A DNA stretch of 34,554 bases. Origin: Nitrososphaeraceae archaeon. GTDB lineage: Archaea; Thermoproteota; Nitrososphaeria; Nitrososphaerales; Nitrososphaeraceae. A program made the translations under genes and the position numbers. A model generated the notes under the pieces. It did no database searches. It saw nothing but the letters and a program-made list of their open reading frames with translations, and was not told the DNA's origin. Shown piece by piece: positions 16,035 through 23,375 of this stretch. The DNA lies in assembly GCA_021325295.1 (NCBI GenBank), contig JAJPHM010000044.1, positions 1 to 34,554 on the forward strand, given 5' to 3'. Positions within the stretch are counted from its first letter, which is position 1. Each line of letters begins with the position of its first letter.

Positions 16035-17302
16035 GATTCGCTCTTTCCTCCGCTTTGGTCAGCAGTAAATGAATGAATTTGAGCATCCGAGACTACACTT
16101 TGCTGACCAAAGTGATCCTTTTGTTTTAATTGAGTAGAATCAGCGCTCTGCCTTTCTATTGTCGAGTAGCTTGGTGGCAGCTTGAATCCAGATAGCATTT
16201 CCTGCAATGATTTGCCGAGACCTTCGAAGGCATGGATAGCATTGGTTATCTCCTGCATGCTTGCGGCCTGCTCTTCTGTTGCAGCGGCACACTCCTCTGT
16301 CGCTGCTGCGTTTTCTTCTGCGACAGATGCGATGCCGGTAGCCCTTTTGCTTACTTCGGCTACGGCTGTCACCTGATTCTGTAGCAAAACATTTACCTCT
16401 TTTATTGTGTCATCCAAAGATTGAACTTTCTTTGCGATATCATTTAGCGCCATAAGGGCTTTGTTGATGATTATTTTGCCTTCCACAATTTCTTTCAGCC
16501 CCTGCTCTATGGTCAGAGCAGTTTGCTTGGCGTCCTGTTGAACTTTGCCAATGAGTATTTCTATTTCTTCAGAAGACTTGGATGAACCCTCTGCCAAGTC
16601 CTTAATTTCATCTGCCACCACTGCAAAGCCCTTTCCTGCCTCGCCTGCTCTGGCTGCCTCTATGGCCGCGTTTAGAGCCAGTAGATTTGTCTTTCTGGCA
16701 ATCTTCCTGATGACATCCAAAACAGAAGATATCTTGTCGCACTGAGCGGCCAGGCCCTGAATGTTCTCTGTGGAGGTATGGGAAACATTGATGATGCTTT
16801 CAATTTTTTCCTGCGCCTTAGTTGCAGATTTTGAGCCCAAGGCAGAGGCCTTCCCTACTGCAGTAGAAACAGCTGCAGTCTTGAGCATTTTGGAAGCAAG
16901 ACTTTTCATGCTCCCATTAAGATCCTCCGTAAGCTTGTTTATTGCGTCAATTTCCTCAGCCTGCTGCTGAGATCCCTTGGCTATCTGTTGAACTGTCATT
17001 GAGATTTGCTGTGCAGAAGTATTTAGTTGCTCTGTGGAACCTGCAAGCCCAGATGAGGAAAGAATTATGTCTCTTGATGCAGATCTTCCTCCAAAAATTA
17101 GTTCTCTAAAATTTGATATTACACTATCAAGATTCTTTTGCAGTTCACCAATTTCATCGTCAGACTTTTCAAAATCCAGTTCTTTACTGAGATCCCCTCT
17201 TTCCAACGCTTCAAGCAGTTCGCTAATCTGGGAAATCCTTTTGTAATTCGAATCTTTAATTGCTACTAACTTTTGGTGGTCGTCTTTTTCCGCCCTAGCC
17301 AA
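16031..17302 (-). CDS. Soluble methyl-accepting chemotaxis protein
   Basis: The product is a 423-residue receptor without membrane segments. Residues about 20-65 look like a HAMP-type unit ([33 protein letters not shown], cited in part). The methylation and signalling helices follow, with the conserved tip [20 protein letters not shown] and [14 protein letters not shown] near residues 205-240 and Glu/Gln/Ala-rich heptads ([20 protein letters not shown]) that are the likely CheR/CheB/CheD sites. No sensor domain is fused, so input must come from another protein, perhaps the Cache protein encoded just upstream. The only usable start in this frame is a TTG at 17302, ten codons after an in-frame stop; that start is uncertain. 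Gap to the upstream gene is seven bases. Confidence 0.88.
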   Translation of the reverse strand: MARAEKDDHQKLVAIKDSNYKRISQISELLEALERGDLSKELDFEKSDDEIGELQKNLDSVISNFRELIFGGRSASRDIILSSSGLAGSTEQLNTSAQQISMTVQQIAKGSQQQAEEIDAINKLTEDLNGSMKSLASKMLKTAAVSTAVGKASALGSKSATKAQEKIESIINVSHTSTENIQGLAAQCDKISSVLDVIRKIARKTNLLALNAAIEAARAGEAGKGFAVVADEIKDLAEGSSKSSEEIEILIGKVQQDAKQTALTIEQGLKEIVEGKIIINKALMALNDIAKKVQSLDDTIKEVNVLLQNQVTAVAEVSKRATGIASVAEENAAATEECAAATEEQAASMQEITNAIHAFEGLGKSLQEMLSGFKLPPSYSTIERQSADSTQLKQKDHFGQQSVVSDAQIHSFTADQSGGKSES

Positions 17303-17309
17303 TGCATTT

Positions 17310-18428
17310 TCAGCTCTGTCTTTTTTCTTCGTTTGTCAGCAGTTTCTGTATAAGAAGCGAGTGCCAGCCAGAAGAATATGTTTCGTATCCTGGTGAGAAT
17401 GCATGTGCGATACAGCATTCAGTGTTTTCATAATTTGTGATCATAAAGCCCTTCTTTTCTGCAAACAGAGACTCGCGGCCATAAAACTCAATATGACCTT
17501 CCAGTACTTTTTTGCGAGAATCTGCAAGCAACAAGCCGTCGTTGTCTACTATGCATATTCGCGTATTGGCCTTTTCTTCATCACTGATTGGAGTATTTTC
17601 AATTATTTTCTGGGCTAGAGCTTCCCAGTTGAAGATCACGCCAAGAACCCCGCATACTTTTCCCTCCTCGTTTAAAATAGCACTTGAAAATACAATGGCA
17701 AACTGGTTATTGACAAGTGAGCATCTATGAACAGACTGAAAACCAAATGAATTTTCCGAATTTGACTCAACTGCAGAGCGAAACCAAGCGGTTTCGATTT
17801 GGTTTTTGCCCACAGATGCATATTGATCAGGTTTGCCATTAGCTATGACATTACCTGACAGATCGCATAACACAAGGTCAAAGTATACTGTATATGAATC
17901 AAGTATGACTCCCAGTCTGCGCGAAGCATAATCAATACTGTCTTTGTTTTGGCCAGCGAGGGCATTCACAAGACTTGTGTCTTTTGCCCACCAACGTACA
18001 TCACATGAGCGTTCGTACAAACTTCTATCGATCAAGTCGATATTGGTAAGTGCCAGATCAGAAAGTCTTACGCCTCTAATACTTGTAATCTGCTTTTTGA
18101 TAATCTCCTTCATCTCTGCGATAGTACCAAGACTTTCATGTTTCAAATTTTCAGTAGTATCTTCGATTTTCTTGGATAGCTTGCTCATTTCTTCAGCTAC
18201 AACACTAAACGTCTTGCCTACTTCTCCAGCTCTGCTTGCCTCTATCAGAGCATTTATTGAAAGAACTTGAGTTTCACCATTTATACGCTCAATTTGATTT
18301 ATTGCAGATTCGGTCTTTTGAGCCAAAACCTCTGTTAATTCTGCTACTTTTTCTAGCGAAAATGTGGATTTGGTACTCTCACTATTCTGCATATCCTTAT
18401 GGTGCTGCTGTTGCTCCTGCAAGGTCAT
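17310..18428 (-). CDS. Cache-type sensor with a truncated receptor tip at its N-terminus
   Basis: The 372-residue protein has no membrane helix. Residues about 20-95 resemble a shortened MCP hairpin tip ([20 protein letters not shown], then [14 protein letters not shown]) with only a few heptads on each side and no Glu-Gln methylation pairs. Residues about 130-365 look like a double Cache/PDC sensor ([20 protein letters not shown] start, [42 protein letters not shown], and a [12 protein letters not shown] end). The order is the reverse of ordinary receptors, where Cache comes first and outside the membrane. It is the first gene of the chemotaxis operon, with a leaderless-type promoter. It probably joins CheA/CheW arrays with the soluble MCP, as an inference. 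Confidence 0.82.
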   Translation of the reverse strand: MTLQEQQQHHKDMQNSESTKSTFSLEKVAELTEVLAQKTESAINQIERINGETQVLSINALIEASRAGEVGKTFSVVAEEMSKLSKKIEDTTENLKHESLGTIAEMKEIIKKQITSIRGVRLSDLALTNIDLIDRSLYERSCDVRWWAKDTSLVNALAGQNKDSIDYASRRLGVILDSYTVYFDLVLCDLSGNVIANGKPDQYASVGKNQIETAWFRSAVESNSENSFGFQSVHRCSLVNNQFAIVFSSAILNEEGKVCGVLGVIFNWEALAQKIIENTPISDEEKANTRICIVDNDGLLLADSRKKVLEGHIEFYGRESLFAEKKGFMITNYENTECCIAHAFSPGYETYSSGWHSLLIQKLLTNEEKRQS

Positions 18429-18451
18429 GGCACAATAACTATTGGCGCCAA

Positions 18452-18459
18452 CTTATAAG
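18452..18459 (-). promoter_or_regulatory. TATA box of the chemotaxis operon (leaderless start)
   Basis: On the minus strand CTTATAAG is centred about 27 bases before the ATG at 18428, so transcription should begin at or next to the start codon. GCACC just upstream could be the BRE. This is the best promoter candidate for the whole chemotaxis operon. Confidence 0.6.
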
Positions 18460-18549
18460 GTGCAGTCTGTACCTGTTTCTACATAAAGATTCAGAGATTA
18501 AATAACTAGATACTAACGCGTCTTTCAAATTTGCATAATCTACATGTAG

Positions 18550-18954
18550 TTAATTAGGCGAATACTTCTTTAATAATGGATTTGCACATGCTTCGACATA
18601 GGAAGCAGGGTCTGCACAGCTCTTTACCAGCAGGGGCATGGTATAGTCACACATAAGATGGCTCATATTTTCATTATTTCCAAGACACCTGACTATTTCT
18701 TCCGTAGCACTCTGATTATATGAATATGCCAGTACTTGTTCAGGATTCATTTGCTGTACCTTTGTGGTTGAATCCTGTGCATGTGCCTCTGGGGGCTGCA
18801 TAAGTATTGAACCGGGGATAGCAAGATTGATCTTGGCATCGTTTCCTAATGGATTATCGCTGGTAGCTGCTTTAGTCATGATTAATGCTATCCCTAGAAC
18901 CGCTACCAGTGTTCCTCCCATTATGATCGTCCCGAGCCGAATTTCATCGACCAT
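18550..18954 (-). CDS. Membrane-anchored extracytoplasmic protein with four Cys, unknown
   Basis: The protein has 134 residues: one N-terminal membrane segment (about residues 7-26, LGTIIMGGTLVAVLGIALIM), a polar linker with Pro and Gln, and a helical C-terminal part with four Cys (RCLG, LMCDY, KSCAD, EACAN) that could form two disulfides outside the cell. No family is recognised. It is separate from the chemotaxis operon by about 120 bases and has its own TATA-like element (near 18984-18992). Thaumarchaea encode many such anchored small proteins. Envelope or redox function would be a guess. Confidence 0.7.
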   Translation of the reverse strand: MVDEIRLGTIIMGGTLVAVLGIALIMTKAATSDNPLGNDAKINLAIPGSILMQPPEAHAQDSTTKVQQMNPEQVLAYSYNQSATEEIVRCLGNNENMSHLMCDYTMPLLVKSCADPASYVEACANPLLKKYSPN

Positions 18955-19376
18955 ACTCAGAGTAGCGCTGCATCTCGACCGAAGATAGTATATCTAGATT
19001 GCATTAATGATTGAGAACAATTTTATAAAAACTATCCCTAAAATGCAATTGCGAAAATTTATTTCGATATTGAGAGCATTGTAGTTAAGCTTCCACTCCA
19101 TGTATAATTTATCATAAGCTTTGGTCTGAAGATATATCTAAAGCAGACATAGTGATTGTTCTTATGTCTAAATGCTTTTGCAACTGCGTTTCAGCTTTGG
19201 TATTGCATCATGTTAAACTACATCCATAACTAAAAATAACTGCATGAGACAATGTTTGTGTCATATTGATTGTTACGCAATGAGGGCGATATCTAACCTC
19301 TCCACATTTCCCATTAATTGGTTGGCGATATATAATGCCCGCACTGTGTTATTCGCATGCGATGATATTAATTTAC

Positions 19377-19424
19377 AAGTAAAGGTTACGTATCAGCGAT
19401 ACGTATTGACAACACGTTTTACTT
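19377..19424 (+). repeat. Nested inverted repeat before the four-helix membrane protein
   Basis: TACGTATC (19387-19394) and GATACGTA (19398-19405) form an eight-bp stem with a three-base loop. AAGTAAA (19377-19383) and TTTACTT (19418-19424) flank it as an outer pair. The structure ends 27 bases before the ATG and is followed by T8. Confidence 0.6.
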
Positions 19425-19438
19425 AAGTAGCCGACGAC

Positions 19439-19446
19439 TTTTTTTT
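19439..19446 (+). terminator. T8 tract after the hairpin, possible attenuator
   Basis: Eight T residues follow the nested inverted repeat and end five bases before the ATG at 19452. T-tracts end transcription in archaea, so this may be a leader terminator. It could equally be part of an AT-rich promoter. Confidence 0.35.
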
Positions 19447-19451
19447 GATAT

Positions 19452-20159
19452 ATGGAAAACACTGATCCAAACAGACATCAACAAATACAGTCAAGCCTCG
19501 CTGCAATTGTTGAAAGCTCAGATAGGTGGTTGGTACGTCTTCAAAGACGAGAGCGTCGGGTGAGGCTGGCCAGTTCATTCTTGACAGCAAGCCTTCTGTT
19601 CTTGCTGGTTGGAGTAATTTCCCTAGTTTTCCAAATCGTACAGGGCCATCTATATGAATACTTTCAACAACCAAATCCAACCATGACTAATCCGCCATCC
19701 AAATTGGTGATTGCATTTGCAATTGCTGGAGGTAGTGCTCTTATTGCAGCGCTTGTAAGCGGCTTTGCAACATATTTCTTGTTAAAGCGAAAGCATGATT
19801 CACGGCTAAAGTCATTATCCTCAATGGTAACTGAAATGAAAAACAAGATAGATGCCGCAACAAAGGCCAATGGTCAAGGGATAACGGAGAATGCGCTCTC
19901 TACAGCAGACAGGATTATGGCATTGCTTCCCCAATTAATAAGAAACAGAAAACAGGATTCCCTCCTCTTCGGTGCCGTTGCGTTTGTTATTGCAGGCGTT
20001 ATAGCCAAAAATCCTGTAGTGGCCATAATCGCCGGAGTCCTTGTTTGGCTATACTTCAGATACTGGACAAAGAGGATCTATGATCAAGAGATATCAAAGT
20101 TTGAAGAACAGAAAAGAGTCTTTGAGCAGCAAAAACACGATTTCTTGGACAGTTTGTGA
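19452..20159 (+). CDS. Four-helix membrane protein with C-terminal coiled coil, unknown
   Basis: This 235-residue protein has predicted membrane segments near residues 42-64, 84-110, 168-185 and 187-205. A basic coiled-coil linker lies between helices 2 and 3, and a charged C-terminal coiled coil (EEQKRVFEQQKHDFL) follows helix 4. N and C termini would both be cytoplasmic. I do not recognise a family. Its stop overlaps the next start as GTGA, so the winged-helix protein is translationally coupled to it. A membrane protein coupled to a small DNA-binding protein suggests signal transfer from membrane to gene control. That role is not proven by any motif. Confidence 0.75.
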   Translation: MENTDPNRHQQIQSSLAAIVESSDRWLVRLQRRERRVRLASSFLTASLLFLLVGVISLVFQIVQGHLYEYFQQPNPTMTNPPSKLVIAFAIAGGSALIAALVSGFATYFLLKRKHDSRLKSLSSMVTEMKNKIDAATKANGQGITENALSTADRIMALLPQLIRNRKQDSLLFGAVAFVIAGVIAKNPVVAIIAGVLVWLYFRYWTKRIYDQEISKFEEQKRVFEQQKHDFLDSL

Positions 20160-20437
20160 TTTTGTTGGAAAAGCCTGACCTATACGTGGTGGCTCGTTTC
20201 CTAGATATAATGTACAGCAACGGCTCCTCAATGAAAAAGACCAATATCCAGATGCTTGTCGGTGTCAATTATCCACGCTTCATGGAATACCTTGAATGGC
20301 TAATAAAACACGAGCTTGTAGCGTCAAGCGTTGACGAAGATGGAATAGAGAGAATAAAGCTTACACCCAAGGGCATCGAATCGTACCACAGATTCGTAGA
20401 TTGGATAAAAGAAACACTGGACAGGGTGAAGATTTGA
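20156..20437 (+). CDS. Small archaeal winged-helix protein
   Basis: The 93-residue product starts at a GTG overlapping the upstream stop. It is predicted as a single winged helix: a first helix (VARFLDIMYSNGSSMKKTNIQ, cited as its core), a recognition helix region around YPRFMEYLEWLIKHELV, a beta wing ending IERIKLTPKGIESYH, and a C-terminal helix. This layout resembles the archaeal HTH_45-type proteins (PhiH1-like), which are abundant in Thaumarchaeota. It probably binds DNA as a dimer. It is coupled with the membrane protein gene in one operon, followed by a T-rich probable terminator. Confidence 0.8.
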   Translation: MILLEKPDLYVVARFLDIMYSNGSSMKKTNIQMLVGVNYPRFMEYLEWLIKHELVASSVDEDGIERIKLTPKGIESYHRFVDWIKETLDRVKI

Positions 20438-20496
20438 ATGGCCTATGTCAATTTGAAGGCTGCGCCTCCATCTTCATCCCTTTAAAGTGCTGTCAT

Positions 20497-20509
20497 TATT
20501 TTCTTTTTT
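20497..20509 (+). terminator. T-rich terminator candidate after the winged-helix gene
   Basis: A T-rich stretch (TTATTTTCTTTTT) lies about 60 bases after the stop at 20437. It fits archaeal T-tract termination. Confidence 0.45.
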
Positions 20510-20617
20510 CAGCTAACATTGCCTGCTCATGACTGATATTTTGGTTTGCATTTGTAGATTGGAAGATCCAGAGAATTTATGCTCTCGACTGAAATGTTGT
20601 AAAGGAGCGATTGTCGC

Positions 20618-23254
20618 CTACCGGATCTGTCTTTCAAGCCTGTCCATCTTTTGGACAATCTCCAAGTTCTTTGACTTTATCCTATCCATCTCCTCTCTCA
20701 GATAAGACAGTTCCTTAGGTTTTGTTGAAGCATCTCTGATTAAGTTTATGCATTCTTCCGCGACTCTCCTTACTCTATGATCCAAGTCATGCTCTGCGAC
20801 CACAGTCATGTCTGCTATGGCTTTCATGTCCTCTGCGTCAGCAAATGCCCTACATGCATTAATCCTAACTCGGAACCATTTATCGAAAAGAAGGGTCTTC
20901 AGATGGTCAACCACTACCGCATTTCCATTGGCGAATTTTCCAAGCGCAAAAGCTGCAGCCTCTCTTATTCTGGTGGGGTTTCCATACATGCTTTTTTCGA
21001 TAAGGAGTGTTGCAATTTCCCTGTTTTCCTGGAATTCTTTCAGACCTGCTATTGCCCCCTGGGCTACCACATCCTGAAAGCTTGGTATATCAATAGCTTT
21101 TTTCAGGACAGGAATGACCTCGGCATATTTTGTTTTACCCATTGCTGTGGCTGCTTCGCTCTGAACAAAATAGCTACCATCATTCAATAGAATGGCCTCG
21201 AGTATGGCTAGTACTTCCTTTCTTCCTTTAAATTCGGCCGACGTTTTGACTAGAGCTCTTCTTATCTTTGGATGGCTTGCAGCAGAAAGGCATTTTTTCA
21301 ATGCCTCAAGTGCAGAGTCTGTCTTGATAGATCCAAGTGTCTTGGCTGCTTCTGCTGATACTCCCCAGAACTTGTCTTCAAGTACAGCCTGCTCAAGTGC
21401 CTCCACCACGTCATCAGAAGAGTACTCTTTGAGAGCACGGGCAGCTTCAACTCGCTCCACTACAGTGCTTCCATTTTGTAACTGGAAGACAAGCATCTCT
21501 TTTGGTATCTTTAAGGAGATCTTTCTCAACACCTTAAACAGCGGATCTATGGAGAACCACTTTACGCTAAAGCCCTTATGTACAGGAATATGAAACATAG
21601 TTTCTTTGTCAGATATCCGAAGTACAAAAGTCTGTTCATTTTCACCAAGGCTGTCCCCCGACAGAACCATCTTTATGTCCAAGCAGAATTCAAACAGGCG
21701 TCCGGATTGAACCTGTTCAATCTTTACCTTGGCTACTTTGCCATTTGAAGAATTCGAGTCCTCAGAGAACTCTACCTTGAGTTCAGGATGCCCTGCCGCA
21801 AAGATCCACTGGTCAAAGAACTGCTGCAGGCTTGTGCCAGATTCTAATTCCATTATTTTGCGCAAATCGTCTGTTTCGGTGGTGCCGTTGGAGTACCTCT
21901 GAAGATACGTCTTGAGTGCCCTCCTAAAGTACTTGTCTCCAACAAGATGGCGCAGCATATGAAGAACACACCCTCCTTTTTCGTATGAATGTCTATCAAA
22001 TAGATCATCTGGATGCTTGTAGACATTTGTTACTATGGGCCTGGTATATCTGTTACTGGCCTCTTCAAAATAGTCGTCTGCAGTTTGCATTACATAGTAT
22101 AGAAATTCGTCTGCTCCTCTGCTTGCTTCCCAATACAGGGCTTCGCAGTATGTTGCAAATCCCTCGTTGAGCCAGATGTGCTGCCAATCACGGCAAGTCA
22201 CAAGGTCACCGAACCACTGGTGCGCCAGCTCGTGCGAGATAAGGTGGTCGCTTGTAAAATCAAGATGAGCTCTTTTATCATGAATCGTATCAGAGGTGAG
22301 CGTGGTACAGCTAGAGTTCTCCATCCCACCATATACAAAATCCTCGACAGTCACTTGGGAATACTTGGTATAAGGATAGCTAACCCCGAGATATTCTTCA
22401 AAGAACCTTAACATTTCTTTTGTATGTTCAAACGACCTTGGCGCATCGGTTTTTCTCTCTTCCGGAAAATAATAATAGAGCATCAGGCTACTGCGATATT
22501 CTTCTTTCATTTCTTCAAACCTGCCTATTACAACTGATGTGAGATATGCAGGATGCGGAGCAGGTTCTGACCATGTGTATATCTTCTTTTTCCCTTTTAC
22601 TCCACTTGTGCTTTCGATGATCTGATCTTTTTTGTCTGCAATCTGCTCTGTATTTACAAGAGTCCCATTTGAGATAGCAATAAACTCGTGCGGCACTGCA
22701 ATCGAAATCTCACTTGAAAATTTTACCTGCGGATGATCGATGCATGGAAACCAAAATCTTGATTCAGTAGTTTCTCCCTGTGTCCAAGCCTGAATCTGTT
22801 TTCTTGGATATCCTTCGTCGGGCCTGATAAAATGAAAACCTTTCCTTGGCTTTGCCGAATAGGATATCATAATTTCCAAGGTTTGACCTTCAAGCAGTTT
22901 CTCTTTCTGTATGTCTTTTCCTGAAAGTTTGATAATCAACTTGTCATCACGGGTGTGAAAGGAGAGGGCATGAGTATCTTTGCCATACAAACTTGACACA
23001 GAGTCTATCTGAAGCTCAGATGCATCAAGGCGGATTTCGTTATCCGTTATGTCGCGTAAAACTGAAATGCGTAGCGACTGCTTGCAGTTTATGGTGCCTG
23101 AAGAAAAGTCCGGTTCTATGAACAGGCGCATATGGGTGATTGTAAAGGGCAAGGATGGTGCATAATGAGGCTTGCTTCCGGGAAGTTCAAATTTCTTTTC
23201 ATGAGTTTCCTGAGCTGCTGTATCACTTGCTTTCTTTTCTGCAGCTGGCAACAT
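20618..23254 (-). CDS. M1-family zinc aminopeptidase with C-terminal HEAT-like repeats
   Basis: The 878-residue protein has an M1 beta-saddle (about 30-230) and a thermolysin-like domain with the substrate-binding GGMENSS motif (about 313) and the zinc site HELAH (about 340) followed by NEGFA. A YEKGG segment with the catalytic Tyr comes later. The C-terminal third (about 590-845) is built of HEAT/PBS-lyase-like helical repeats (KAAKTLGSI-type units such as AAEAAKTLGSIKTDSALEAL), ending in a short coiled coil. It removes N-terminal residues from peptides made by the proteasome, as tricorn-interacting factors do in other archaea. The HEAT array replaces the usual M1 C-terminal domain and may hold a partner protein. 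The start is an ATG with an AT-rich TATA element about 30 bases upstream. Confidence 0.9.
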   Translation of the reverse strand: MLPAAEKKASDTAAQETHEKKFELPGSKPHYAPSLPFTITHMRLFIEPDFSSGTINCKQSLRISVLRDITDNEIRLDASELQIDSVSSLYGKDTHALSFHTRDDKLIIKLSGKDIQKEKLLEGQTLEIMISYSAKPRKGFHFIRPDEGYPRKQIQAWTQGETTESRFWFPCIDHPQVKFSSEISIAVPHEFIAISNGTLVNTEQIADKKDQIIESTSGVKGKKKIYTWSEPAPHPAYLTSVVIGRFEEMKEEYRSSLMLYYYFPEERKTDAPRSFEHTKEMLRFFEEYLGVSYPYTKYSQVTVEDFVYGGMENSSCTTLTSDTIHDKRAHLDFTSDHLISHELAHQWFGDLVTCRDWQHIWLNEGFATYCEALYWEASRGADEFLYYVMQTADDYFEEASNRYTRPIVTNVYKHPDDLFDRHSYEKGGCVLHMLRHLVGDKYFRRALKTYLQRYSNGTTETDDLRKIMELESGTSLQQFFDQWIFAAGHPELKVEFSEDSNSSNGKVAKVKIEQVQSGRLFEFCLDIKMVLSGDSLGENEQTFVLRISDKETMFHIPVHKGFSVKWFSIDPLFKVLRKISLKIPKEMLVFQLQNGSTVVERVEAARALKEYSSDDVVEALEQAVLEDKFWGVSAEAAKTLGSIKTDSALEALKKCLSAASHPKIRRALVKTSAEFKGRKEVLAILEAILLNDGSYFVQSEAATAMGKTKYAEVIPVLKKAIDIPSFQDVVAQGAIAGLKEFQENREIATLLIEKSMYGNPTRIREAAAFALGKFANGNAVVVDHLKTLLFDKWFRVRINACRAFADAEDMKAIADMTVVAEHDLDHRVRRVAEECINLIRDASTKPKELSYLREEMDRIKSKNLEIVQKMDRLERQIR

Positions 23255-23279
23255 TTTCCATACATGACAGATAAATGAG

Positions 23280-23290
23280 GTTTAATAAAG
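23280..23290 (-). promoter_or_regulatory. TATA box candidate of the aminopeptidase gene
   Basis: CTTTATTAAAC on the minus strand is centred about 30 bases before the ATG at 23254, which would give an almost leaderless transcript. Confidence 0.45.
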
Positions 23291-23375
23291 TAAAGGTCGT
23301 TCAATTTAACAAGCAAATCAGAAATGGAGCTTGTTTGCATATCAAACCATGATTTTTTTCATCTTTGCCGGGTGT

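Larger units (their letters stand above)
18955..19451. other. About 500-base gap with no gene, hairpins and a T-tract
   Basis: There is no convincing ORF here; a 60-codon frame from 19244 lacks coding character. The region is AT-rich and holds an imperfect hairpin at 19140-19178 (AGACATA pairing with TATGTCT), a nested inverted repeat at 19377-19424 and a T8 run at 19439-19446, directly before the next start codon. It could host a small RNA or regulatory leader for the gene at 19452. Confidence 0.5.

Noticed and set aside
19244-19426. 60-codon plus-strand ORF in the gap before 19452
   Set aside because: No coding character, no ribosome site, and it runs through the nested inverted repeat.
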